Counted from the first letter of the stretch, positions 1-5,071 are shown. The stretch: DNA of 7,285 nucleotides from Patescibacteria group bacterium (GCA_018818485.1 JAHIRX010000065.1:1-7285); one strand, 5' to 3'. The notes: generated by a model not told the origin, from the letters alone. Program-made: numbers and translations.

Positions 1-33
1 GAATCAGCGAAAATATTCAAAATCAAAGAATAG
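1..33 (+). CDS. C-terminal end of an upstream gene (partial)
   Basis: Frame 1 is open from the left edge and ends in TAG at 31-33, giving the ten residues ESAKIFKIKE. The next gene starts 13 nt downstream with its own Shine-Dalgarno, the same gap seen between the genes at 764 and 1005, so the two may form an operon. The tail resembles the end of the 93-aa orphan at 4639 (ESKINFKE), which might mean a paralogue, but ten residues are too few to rely on. Function unknown. Confidence 0.4.
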   Translation, partial: ESAKIFKIKE

Positions 34-46
34 AAGGAGATTAGAG

Positions 47-472
47 ATGAATAATATAATGGAAAGTGTAAAGCACACTACCAAATCGGTTACTCAAATT
101 CTGGTTTGTGTACTCGTTACTGTGACAGCTTTTCTGTTTGCTAAAGTCCTCGGGTGGTTGGGAATAGTTAATGGAATAATATCATTCTACAACAACGCCC
201 CATGGCTTTTTTGGACTTTGACAGTAATCACAAGAGTAGGTTTCATCGCAGTGCTTTACTTCTTAAACAAATCTGTAAGCAACAAGCTTGTGAAAGAGGG
301 ATTTTTCTGGTTTAAACCCCGGAGCTCTTATAGTTCACACAAGGATGAAGAACCTGTCGATAAGAGTGCGCTGTACTTTGTGAAAGTTTTTGTTTTTGCT
401 ATCGCCCTCTTTTATGGTGAGCTTGCAATCAGTTTGGTAAATTGTGTTGAGCCTCCTTATCTCATACACTAA
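47..472 (+). CDS. Hypothetical three-helix membrane protein, 141 aa
   Basis: I do not recognise the family. The ATG at 47 follows AAGGAGA (34-40) with a 6-nt gap, a good ribosome site. Three hydrophobic stretches are visible: about residues 17-41, 53-73 and 110-131. Between the second and third lies a hydrophilic loop of about 35 residues, rich in Lys, Ser, Asp and Glu. The N-terminus is basic and polar and there is no cleavable signal or lipobox, so this is probably an integral membrane protein. No catalytic or binding motif is apparent. It may be second in an operon with the gene ending at 33, and a strong terminator follows at 491. Confidence 0.75.
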   Translation: MNNIMESVKHTTKSVTQILVCVLVTVTAFLFAKVLGWLGIVNGIISFYNNAPWLFWTLTVITRVGFIAVLYFLNKSVSNKLVKEGFFWFKPRSSYSSHKDEEPVDKSALYFVKVFVFAIALFYGELAISLVNCVEPPYLIH

Positions 473-490
473 TAAACATAATATGTTGAA

Positions 491-533
491 AAAGCGGTGT
501 TTTAAAATTCAGAAACGCCGCTTTCCTATTTTT
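491..533 (+). terminator. Intrinsic terminator after the 47-472 gene
   Basis: A 12-bp stem (491-502 with 513-524, one G-T wobble, central GCGG/CCGC) has a 10-nt loop and is followed by CCTATTTTT. It lies 18 nt after the stop codon. Confidence 0.85.
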
Positions 534-543
534 AAAACCACTT

Positions 544-583
544 CCTAACATTCCGAGTAACCAACATTAGGGGGAGCCAAACT
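544..583 (+). repeat. Mosaic intergenic repeat, left arm U1 plus core (copy 1)
   Basis: This 40-bp segment is identical to 1328-1367 and differs at one base from 5969-6008. The left arm contains CCTAACATT, then CCGAGTAA, then a near-direct repeat CCAACATT. The core GGGGAGCCA is at 571-579. Here the right arm after the core is not D1 or D2 but a unique stretch of about 50 bp leading to a second core at 629. Confidence 0.85.
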
Positions 584-628
584 GTATCACCCAAAATCTA
601 CTAAACAGGTTCTGACTTGCTCTATTGC

Positions 629-663
629 GGGGAGCCACGTATAGTATTTCCTTTGCGTACAAT
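629..663 (+). repeat. Mosaic intergenic repeat, core plus right arm D1 (copy 2)
   Basis: The core GGGGAGCCA (629-637) is followed by CGTATAGTATTTCCTTT. The 26 bp at 629-654 are identical to 5020-5045 and 5473-5498. The arm ends in a TACAAT box (658-663), also present in the other two D1 copies. The promoter for the gene at 764 lies 37 bp further on. Confidence 0.85.
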
Positions 664-699
664 AAATTGTTTAAATACCCATTACCCCACCTTCGGAAT

Positions 700-727
700 T
701 TGATATTTAATTTCTATCCTATATAAT
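700..727 (+). promoter_or_regulatory. Sigma70-like promoter for the 764-1247 unit
   Basis: TTGATA (700-705), a 16-bp spacer, then TATAAT (722-727). The -10 is embedded in CCTATATAAT, a context shared with the promoters at 2029, 5072 and 5545. The preceding CTTCGGAATT is shared with the 5545 promoter. Confidence 0.75.
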
Positions 728-763
728 GCAAAACTAGATACTAACAAAGAGAGGAGAACAAAC

Positions 764-991
764 ATGAGATTGGTAAGTATTGTTTTCTATCACACCCAAT
801 ATGGTGAAGGACCACTTTCTTATGTAGTAATGGATACCAATACTTTTAAATACCTGTCAGTAATTGGTAGGTTTGATGTTCAGAGTCTACATTCAGAAAG
901 GATAAAGCATTTTGCTTCAGAATATGAAGCCAAAGAATTTGCTAAACAAAAAAATTGTTGGGTGGAAGAAGTAATAGCCGCAGAGAGATAA
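764..991 (+). CDS. Hypothetical soluble protein, 75 aa
   Basis: I do not recognise this family. The ATG at 764 follows GAGGAG (751-756) with a 7-nt gap and lies downstream of a good promoter at 700-727. The protein appears soluble. It has a hydrophobic N-terminal strand (residues 2-8), a middle section of alternating strand-like residues, and a charged helix near the C-terminus (about residues 50-66, containing SEYEAKEFAKQ). No signal peptide or membrane helix is visible. It is the first gene of a two-gene unit: the next start codon is 13 nt after its stop, so the partner is the membrane protein at 1005. A functional link between them is only an inference from this arrangement. Confidence 0.7.
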   Translation: MRLVSIVFYHTQYGEGPLSYVVMDTNTFKYLSVIGRFDVQSLHSERIKHFASEYEAKEFAKQKNCWVEEVIAAER

Positions 992-1004
992 AAAAGGAGA
1001 AAAT

Positions 1005-1247
1005 ATGTACAATTATGGACCGTATGATATAAGGGCTTTTCGGAATGAACGAAAAAGTATTCTTATACCAAAAGCAGTAGTGGCAGCCATTGCGATATTT
1101 CTCGTTTCTTTAATTATGCTACTTTTAGGTGTAAGTCATGCTTGGATTATCGGAATCGCTGTTTCAATGTTAGGTTTAGGCCTAGTTATTTTTTTAGTCC
1201 TGAACCTTCTGATTAAAAATCATCAGTTAGAACATGGTGGTGATTAA
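1005..1247 (+). CDS. Small two-helix membrane protein, 80 aa
   Basis: The ATG at 1005 follows AAGGAG (994-999) with a 5-nt gap. A basic, tyrosine-containing N-terminus of about 20 residues precedes two hydrophobic helices at about 24-43 and 48-70. They are joined by a very short turn holding His-Ala-Trp (45-47), so the protein is a membrane hairpin. A short hydrophilic tail follows. The layout, with a Trp at the turn and a similar second helix, resembles the proteins at 1558 and 2090, and the three may be diverged paralogues. There is no catalytic motif and the function is unknown. It is co-transcribed with the gene at 764 and ends at the terminator at 1279. Confidence 0.7.
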   Translation: MYNYGPYDIRAFRNERKSILIPKAVVAAIAIFLVSLIMLLLGVSHAWIIGIAVSMLGLGLVIFLVLNLLIKNHQLEHGGD

Positions 1248-1278
1248 GTTTAAAAATTTAAAAGAGAGTTCTAAAATT

Positions 1279-1311
1279 AAGGTACACATAAAAACATAGT
1301 GTACCTTTTTT
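1279..1311 (+). terminator. Intrinsic terminator after the 764-1247 unit
   Basis: A 9-bp perfect stem (AAGGTACAC at 1279-1287 with GTGTACCTT at 1299-1307) has an 11-nt A-rich loop and runs into T6. The following TTATTCCCCC recurs after the terminator at 5919. Confidence 0.9.
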
Positions 1312-1327
1312 ATTCCCCCAAACACTC

Positions 1328-1420
1328 CCTAACATTCCGAGTAACCAACATTAGGGGGAGCCAAACTTTTATTGCTTTACCTAAAGCATTTCTAGACATA
1401 CCCAGTTGACGACTTATAAC
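1328..1420 (+). repeat. Mosaic intergenic repeat, U1-core-D2 (copy 3)
   Basis: The left arm U1 is identical to 544-570. The core GGGGAGCCA is at 1355-1363 and the right arm D2 runs to TATAAC at 1420. The 66-bp core-D2 part matches 2416-2481 at 63 positions. It contains the palindrome TGCTTTACCTAAAGCA (1373-1388), then a weak -35 (TAGACA, 1393-1398), a 16-bp spacer and a -10 (TATAAC, 1415-1420). That -10 marks the end of the conserved block. Confidence 0.85.
1393..1420 (+). promoter_or_regulatory. D2-type promoter, upstream member of a tandem pair
   Basis: TAGACA (1393-1398), 16 bp, TATAAC (1415-1420). The -35 is poor. The same geometry occurs in the D2 copies upstream of copB and of the VOC gene. 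Here a better promoter lies just downstream at 1446, so this one may be auxiliary or vestigial. Confidence 0.45.
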
Positions 1421-1445
1421 TTGTTGTAAAAACTTAACTCTTTAG

Positions 1446-1474
1446 TTGACAGTAGTTATTATGGTTGTTACAAT
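1446..1474 (+). promoter_or_regulatory. Strong promoter with extended -10 for the 1558 gene
   Basis: A consensus TTGACA (1446-1451), a 17-bp spacer and TACAAT (1469-1474), with an extended TG at 1466-1467. Transcription should begin near 1481, leaving a leader of about 75 nt. This promoter position also rules out the TTG at 1465 as a start codon. Confidence 0.8.
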
Positions 1475-1482
1475 ACTTCTCC

Positions 1483-1535
1483 CAAGAAAAGATGTTTCTT
1501 GACGAAGGAGAGCTATTTAGCTCTCTTATTTTTAA
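1483..1535 (+). promoter_or_regulatory. Structured leader with terminator-like hairpin before the 1558 gene
   Basis: Two tandem hairpins lie between the predicted transcript start and the RBS. The first is CAAGAAA (1483-1489) with TTTCTTG (1495-1501), loop 5 nt. The second is GAGAGCT (1508-1514) with AGCTCTC (1519-1525), loop 4 nt, followed by TTATTTTTA, which looks like an intrinsic terminator. Such a layout suggests transcription attenuation or a short leader RNA. I see no known riboswitch and no leader peptide. Confidence 0.5.
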
Positions 1536-1557
1536 ATATAGAAAGAAAGGAGTCAAA

Positions 1558-1752
1558 ATGCTGGAGATTGTGCAGATTGTCTTGATAGCGGTTTTCGTTA
1601 TAGCTTGGTGGTTAATTGGAAATATATGGGCAGCGGTTGGTATAACTGTAGCGCTAGTTGTTGGTTTTTTTGGGATCTTAGTTATCCTGTCTCCAAAAAA
1701 AGAAAGTACTGGATATGATGACGACCGAACGGATGGAAGTGAGAGTTTTTAG
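1558..1752 (+). CDS. Small two-helix membrane protein with acidic tail, 64 aa
   Basis: The reading frame is open from a TTG at 1465, but that codon lies inside the promoter. The true start is the ATG at 1558, which follows AAAGGAG (1546-1552) with a 5-nt gap. The 64-aa protein has two hydrophobic helices at about 4-20 and 25-44, with a tight turn around Gly-Asn-Ile-Trp (21-24). A hydrophilic, Asp/Glu/Ser-rich tail of about 20 residues follows. The helical hairpin with a Trp at the turn resembles the proteins at 1005 and 2090. No function is recognisable. Expression probably depends on passing the terminator-like hairpin in the leader. Confidence 0.7.
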   Translation: MLEIVQIVLIAVFVIAWWLIGNIWAAVGITVALVVGFFGILVILSPKKESTGYDDDRTDGSESF

Positions 1753-1787
1753 TAAACTCTAAACTTAGCTAGAAGAAAGAGAGTATC

Positions 1788-1830
1788 AAACAACCTGTTA
1801 TCTAATATAGATAGGGGGTTGTTTTCTTTT
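1788..1830 (+). terminator. Intrinsic terminator after the 1558 gene
   Basis: A long stem pairs 1788-1804 with 1808-1824: 17 positions with one mismatch and two wobbles. The outer part is AAACAACC/GGTTGTTT and the inner part TATCTA/TAGATA. The 3-nt loop and the T-rich tract at 1822-1830 complete it. Confidence 0.85.
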
Positions 1831-1904
1831 CTACACACAAACCTTTCTAAAATTCTCACAACAACCTCAAAACTAGCAAAATCCTCTATAAAACTAGTTA
1901 GAAG
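1827..1904 (+). repeat. Post-terminator repeat with left arm U2 (copy 4)
   Basis: This segment recurs at 2328-2403. The shared parts include TTTTCTACACACAAACC right after the terminator and then the U2 arm; 1867-1904 matches 2366-2403 at 33 of 38 positions. Unlike the other U2 copies it does not run into an intact core: about 67 bp of unrelated sequence separate it from the degenerate core at 1972. Confidence 0.75.
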
Positions 1905-2024
1905 CTTTGTTTACTGGATAAATCTCCATAAGCTGTAACAATGATGATATAATTTGGTTCAGTTTGGGACCCGTCAGCCACCCCATTACCTTTACCTACA
2001 GTGTTTTCAGCTATATTAATTTAT
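1905..2024 (+). repeat. Non-coding spacer with degenerate core and D-like arm (copy 5)
   Basis: No gene is visible in the 337-nt gap from 1753 to 2089. At 1972-1980 only the AGCCA half of GGGGAGCCA is kept. The following CCTTTACCTACA (1988-1999) matches the right arm of the other copies, so this is a decayed or variant element. A TATAAT with TG one base upstream (1945-1953) has no convincing -35 and no ORF after it. Confidence 0.55.
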
Positions 2025-2028
2025 AACT

Positions 2029-2057
2029 TTGATATTTATATTCATACCCTATATAAT
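2029..2057 (+). promoter_or_regulatory. Sigma70-like promoter for the 2090 gene
   Basis: TTGATA (2029-2034), 17 bp, TATAAT (2052-2057), again within CCTATATAAT as at 722, 5094 and 5568. Confidence 0.8.
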
Positions 2058-2089
2058 ATAAAACAGATAAAGAATGAAAGGAGAAAGGG

Positions 2090-2269
2090 ATGCGGTATAA
2101 GATATTTAAGTTCCTCACAGTTTTTTTCTTCGTAGCAGGAGTGTTAGCAATGGTTATAGGTTTGCTACACGCTTGGGGGGTTGTAACAGCAACTATTAAC
2201 TATCTAATTTGGGTACTAGTAGTATGCACAATAGTTTCATTACTAGTGTCTAATACCAAAAAGGGCTAA
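2090..2269 (+). CDS. Small two-helix membrane protein, 59 aa
   Basis: This is a short gene that a 60-residue cutoff would miss. The ATG at 2090 follows AAAGGAG (2077-2083) with a 6-nt gap, a good promoter lies at 2029-2057, and a terminator follows 25 nt after the TAA. Together they make the ORF convincing. The protein starts MRYKIFKF. It has a hydrophobic helix at about residues 8-26, a turn with His-Ala-Trp (27-29), and a second helix at about 33-53, ending in a basic Lys-Lys-Gly tail. The basic ends and hydrophobic hairpin suggest an inner-membrane protein. The His-Ala-Trp turn is shared with the protein at 1005. A toxin-like small membrane peptide is possible but unsupported. Confidence 0.7.
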   Translation: MRYKIFKFLTVFFFVAGVLAMVIGLLHAWGVVTATINYLIWVLVVCTIVSLLVSNTKKG

Positions 2270-2293
2270 AGCTAAATTTGTACACCAATCCTA

Positions 2294-2331
2294 GAAGCCA
2301 GACTTTTACAAAATACTCTGGCTTTCTTTTT
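2294..2331 (+). terminator. Intrinsic terminator after the 2090 gene
   Basis: AAGCCAGA (2295-2302) pairs with TCTGGCTT (2317-2324), an 8-bp perfect stem with a 14-nt loop, extended by a G-T pair and followed by TTCTTTTT. Confidence 0.9.
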
Positions 2332-2481
2332 CTACACACAAACCTTTCTAAAACTCTCTACAACCTCAAAACTACCTAAAACCTCAATAAAACTAGTTAT
2401 AAGTGGGAAACTATCGGGGAGCCAAACTTTTATTGCTTTACCTAAAGCATTTCCAGACATACCCAGTTGATGGCTTATAAC
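2328..2481 (+). repeat. Mosaic intergenic repeat, U2-core-D2 (copy 6)
   Basis: The left arm matches 1827-1904, and from 2366 it matches 4510-4568. The core GGGGAGCCA is at 2416-2424. The right arm D2 (to 2481) matches 1355-1420 at 63 of 66 positions and 5996-6061 at 60 of 66. The left arm is therefore shared with the repeat before the 4639 gene, and the right arm with those before the 1558 and VOC genes. The palindrome TGCTTTACCTAAAGCA is at 2434-2449. Confidence 0.9.
2454..2481 (+). promoter_or_regulatory. D2-type promoter of copB
   Basis: CAGACA (2454-2459), 16 bp, TATAAC (2476-2481). A start near 2488 would put the AGGAGG ribosome site (2491-2496) almost at the 5' end of the message. The weak -35 and the adjoining 16-bp palindrome suggest a regulated promoter. 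No CopY or CsoR-type operator is recognised. Confidence 0.5.
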
Positions 2482-2508
2482 CTGATGACTAGGAGGTATA
2501 CTTACTAT

Positions 2509-4497
2509 ATGGACCACAGTCATCACAATCACAAAGAGGCGACTACTCACAATGGGACTAAGGATTTTTTAAGAAGATTCTGGATAGTTACTTTCCTACT
2601 TATTCCCTTACTACTATTAAGTGAAAAGGCTCTTTCATTGCTAGGTATTACTGATTTTTCAAGTAGGAAGTATTTTCAGTTTGCTATAGCTACTACAATC
2701 TTCTATTTCTCTTTGGTCTTCTTCCAACATGCTAAACATGAGATAAAAATGAAGAGTTTTGGAATGATGACTTTAGTTTCTGTTGCAGTTGGGTCTGGTT
2801 ATTTATTCTCAGCCTTTTCCACCTTTATACCTGCTTTTAAGGGTGTTGAGTTCTATTTAGAAATATCTTCCTTAATATGGATTTTGCTATTTGGTCACTA
2901 TCTGGAAGCCAAATCTTCATCAGCAGCTGGAAATGCCTTGCAAGAAGTTGCCAAACTGCTGCCCAAACAAGCACATCTTCTTGTTTCTGGAGGTGTGTTT
3001 GAAAAAGATATTATTGAGCTTAAAAAAGATGATGTGGTTTTAGTTAAACCAGGAGAAAAAGTCCCTGCTGATGGAGTAATTATTAAGGGTACTGCCAATA
3101 TGGATGAGTCACTGATAAGTGGTGAGTCGGCACCTGTTGAAAAAAGAAATGGGAATATGGTAGTAGCAGGGTCAATTTGTTTGGATGGTTCCTTAGAAAT
3201 AAAACTAGAGAGAGTTGGTGAAAGTTCCACTATTGGTCAAATTCAGAAGTTAATTGGTGAGGCTCAACTCACTAAGCCCAAGGTACAAAGAGTCGCTGAT
3301 AAGGCTGCAGGAATTCTAACCTTTACTGCTTTAACAGTGTCACTATTAACAGTACTGATATGGTCACTTGTCCTTGGAGAGTCTCTTACATTTAGTCTTA
3401 CACTGGCTATAACAGTTTTAGTTATTGCTTGTCCCCATGCTTTGGGCTTAGCAATTCCCACAGTTTCTACTATTGCTACTTCTTTGGCAGTAAAAAATGG
3501 AGTTTTTCTGAAAGACTTAGGAAAACTTGAGGTGGTAAAAGATATTGATTGGGTTGTTTTTGATAAGACGGGCACATTAACTAAAGGGGAGTTTGGAGTA
3601 ACTGATGTTATTAATATTAGTTTGAGGGATGAGGATGAGGTTCTGCAGCTAGTTGCTAGCCTGGAGCAGCTCTCATCTCATATTATAGCTACAGCAATAG
3701 TTAAATCTTCTAAAAGCAAAAAATTGGATTCTCTTGAAGTATCAGAATTCAAAAATATTGCTGGGAAGGGTATCTCAGGAAAGATAAAAGGTAAGACCTT
3801 TATTATTGGCAACCAAAGATTTATGGAAGACAGTAATGTTTTTGGAGAAGAATCTTCCTCTAAAGCCCAACATCTAACCTCAGAAGGTAAAACAACCATC
3901 TTTTTAGCAGATAAATCTCAGATTCTTGGTATTCTTGGTCTTTCAGACTCAATAAAGGAAGAATCACAGGTAGCAGTAGAGAAACTTCATAAGCAGGGAA
4001 TAAAGGTAGCGATGTTAACGGGAGATAATCAAAAGGTAGCCCAATCGGTTGCCGGGAAACTAGGAATTGATGATTTTTTTGCAGAAGTATTACCCGAGGA
4101 TAAGTACAAGCATATTAAAAAACTCCAAGAGCAGGGAAATAAGGTGATGATGGTTGGTGACGGAGTAAATGACGCTCCCGCTTTAACCCAAGCTGATGTT
4201 GGTGTAGCAATAGGAGCAGGAACTGATGTAGCAGTAGAGTCAGGTGATATTGTTTTGACACGCAATAATCCTGAGGATATTTCTAGACTGGTCTCTTTGG
4301 GAAAGAAGGTTTACCGTAAAATGGTAGAAAACTTAATCTGGGCAACCGGTTATAACATAGTAGCAATTCCAGCAGCTGCGGGGGTTTTTGCTACATGGGG
4401 GTTCTTTTTAAGGCCAGAGATAGGGGCTATATTAATGAGTCTATCCTCTGTAATCGTGGTAATTAATGCTGTTCAATTAAAGAGAGCCAAATTATAA
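2509..4497 (+). CDS. copB: P1B-3-type (CopB-like) copper-transporting ATPase
   Basis: Membrane pump that uses ATP to export copper; 662 aa. The start is the ATG at 2509 behind AGGAGG (2491-2496), though the 12-nt gap is long. Earlier in-frame starts (2467, 2470) fall within the promoter. The N-terminus is His-rich (five His in 14 residues) and has no CxxC domain. Four helices lie at about 24-131. Then come the actuator SGES (204-207), helices five and six with the metal motif Cys-Pro-His (308-310), the phosphorylated Asp352 in DKTGTLT, GxG (419-421), TGDN (504-507) and GDGVND (550-555). Helices seven and eight carry GYN (614-616, with N608 and P621) and MSLSS (643-647). CPH with these motifs defines the P1B-3 class. 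Oddity: the usual His-Pro of the nucleotide domain reads His391-Ile. No chaperone or copper regulator is adjacent, and no clear terminator follows. The exact metal preference (Cu+ or Cu2+) is not provable here. Confidence 0.88.
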   Translation: MDHSHHNHKEATTHNGTKDFLRRFWIVTFLLIPLLLLSEKALSLLGITDFSSRKYFQFAIATTIFYFSLVFFQHAKHEIKMKSFGMMTLVSVAVGSGYLFSAFSTFIPAFKGVEFYLEISSLIWILLFGHYLEAKSSSAAGNALQEVAKLLPKQAHLLVSGGVFEKDIIELKKDDVVLVKPGEKVPADGVIIKGTANMDESLISGESAPVEKRNGNMVVAGSICLDGSLEIKLERVGESSTIGQIQKLIGEAQLTKPKVQRVADKAAGILTFTALTVSLLTVLIWSLVLGESLTFSLTLAITVLVIACPHALGLAIPTVSTIATSLAVKNGVFLKDLGKLEVVKDIDWVVFDKTGTLTKGEFGVTDVINISLRDEDEVLQLVASLEQLSSHIIATAIVKSSKSKKLDSLEVSEFKNIAGKGISGKIKGKTFIIGNQRFMEDSNVFGEESSSKAQHLTSEGKTTIFLADKSQILGILGLSDSIKEESQVAVEKLHKQGIKVAMLTGDNQKVAQSVAGKLGIDDFFAEVLPEDKYKHIKKLQEQGNKVMMVGDGVNDAPALTQADVGVAIGAGTDVAVESGDIVLTRNNPEDISRLVSLGKKVYRKMVENLIWATGYNIVAIPAAAGVFATWGFFLRPEIGAILMSLSSVIVVINAVQLKRAKL

Positions 4498-4509
4498 GTT
4501 TTTACAGCG

Positions 4510-4568
4510 TCAAAACTACCCAAAACCTCTATAAAACTAGTTATAAGTGGGGAACTATCGGGGAGCCA
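4510..4568 (+). repeat. Mosaic intergenic repeat, left arm U2 plus core (copy 7)
   Basis: These 59 bp match 2366-2424 at 56 positions, ending in the core GGGGAGCCA (4560-4568). Identity stops exactly at the end of the core, and a unique promoter region follows instead of D2. The element begins 12 nt after the copB stop, and no terminator hairpin lies between. Confidence 0.85.
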
Positions 4569-4580
4569 TTATCCTATAGT

Positions 4581-4609
4581 TTGACATATTTAAGAATTTA
4601 TAATATAAT
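4581..4609 (+). promoter_or_regulatory. Consensus promoter for the 4639 gene
   Basis: TTGACA (4581-4586), a 17-bp spacer and TATAAT (4604-4609), matching the sigma70 consensus at both boxes. It starts 12 bp after the core and is the strongest-looking promoter in the window. Confidence 0.85.
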
Positions 4610-4638
4610 TCCCACTAATAATAAAAAGTGAGGTAGAG

Positions 4639-4920
4639 ATGTCAGAGCAAATTGTAAGCTTGCTGAGAATTGCTGTGCTTGCTGTAGAGGCATTACCCAA
4701 GATACCAGATATTCAATCAGTAACACGTATATCTAAAAATAGTGTCAATCAAGAGTTTGTCATTGTAGTGGTACCTATGAAGGTACCTGGGACGAGTGAC
4801 ATAACCACCTACAAGGTTACCGTGGCGAGTAACGGGACGAGCGGCACGCTTTCTGAGATTGGGAAAGATATGTATAAGTATTTCACCTACGCAGAAAGCA
4901 AAATTAATTTCAAAGAATAG
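4639..4920 (+). CDS. Hypothetical protein, 93 aa
   Basis: I do not recognise this family. The ATG at 4639 follows GTGAGGT (4628-4634) with a 4-nt gap and a consensus promoter. The first 20 or so residues are mildly hydrophobic and probably helical (IVSLLRIAVLAVEALPKIPD). A strand-rich middle follows: a very hydrophobic strand FVIVVVPMKV at about 40-49, then alternating Thr/Val residues. The C-terminal helix is rich in Tyr and Lys. There is no clear transmembrane helix or signal peptide, so a small cytosolic alpha/beta protein is likely. Its last residues (ESKINFKE) loosely resemble those of the partial gene at the left edge. It forms a single-gene unit closed by the terminator at 4938. Confidence 0.7.
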   Translation: MSEQIVSLLRIAVLAVEALPKIPDIQSVTRISKNSVNQEFVIVVVPMKVPGTSDITTYKVTVASNGTSGTLSEIGKDMYKYFTYAESKINFKE

Positions 4921-4937
4921 TAATTACTTCCAGAAAC

Positions 4938-4980
4938 GGCACCTCTTGGTTTTATAACCACTTGGTGCCATTTTTTATTT
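4938..4980 (+). terminator. Intrinsic terminator after the 4639 gene
   Basis: GGCACC (4938-4943) pairs with GGTGCC (4964-4969). A second stem, TGGTT/AACCA, stacks inside across a 3x3 internal loop. It is followed by ATTTTTTATTT. Confidence 0.88.
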
Positions 4981-5000
4981 CTCCAACCACACTCCCACAC

Positions 5001-5056
5001 TTCGGATAAAGTATTGAATGGGGAGCCACGTATAGTATTTCCTTTACCTACAATGT
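5001..5056 (+). repeat. Mosaic intergenic repeat, U3-core-D1 (copy 8)
   Basis: The left arm U3 plus core (5001-5028) matches 5454-5481 at 24 of 28 positions. The core is at 5020-5028 and the D1 arm is identical to the two other D1 copies through 5045. CTTTACCTACAATGTTTCTGG then follows the same plan as the D2 arm CTTTACCTAAAGC, which suggests D1 and D2 share an ancestor. Confidence 0.85.
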
Positions 5057-5071
5057 TTCTGGTTGGTGGCC

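Noticed and set aside
1465..1557. Upstream TTG start extending the 64-aa protein to 95 aa
   Set aside because: The codon lies between the -35 and -10 of a strong promoter, and the ATG at 1558 has a well-placed AAAGGAG.
1742..1760. Hairpin AGAGTTT/AAACTCT across the stop codon of the 1558 gene
   Set aside because: There is no T tract after it and a much better terminator lies at 1788.
1945..1953. TGATATAAT as an extra promoter
   Set aside because: There is no credible -35 and nothing coding between it and the real promoter at 2029.
2467..2508. Earlier TTG/ATG starts for copB
   Set aside because: They precede or overlap the D2 -10 box and have no ribosome site; AGGAGG lies downstream of them.
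2332..2550. Antisense ORF over the repeat and copB start
   Set aside because: It covers a terminator-adjacent repeat and a promoter, has no ribosome site and no recognisable protein features.
2898..4265. Several antisense ORFs of 73-110 codons inside copB
   Set aside because: They lie opposite a clearly conserved ATPase frame, lack ribosome sites and show low-complexity Ser/Pro/Thr-rich translations typical of shadow frames.
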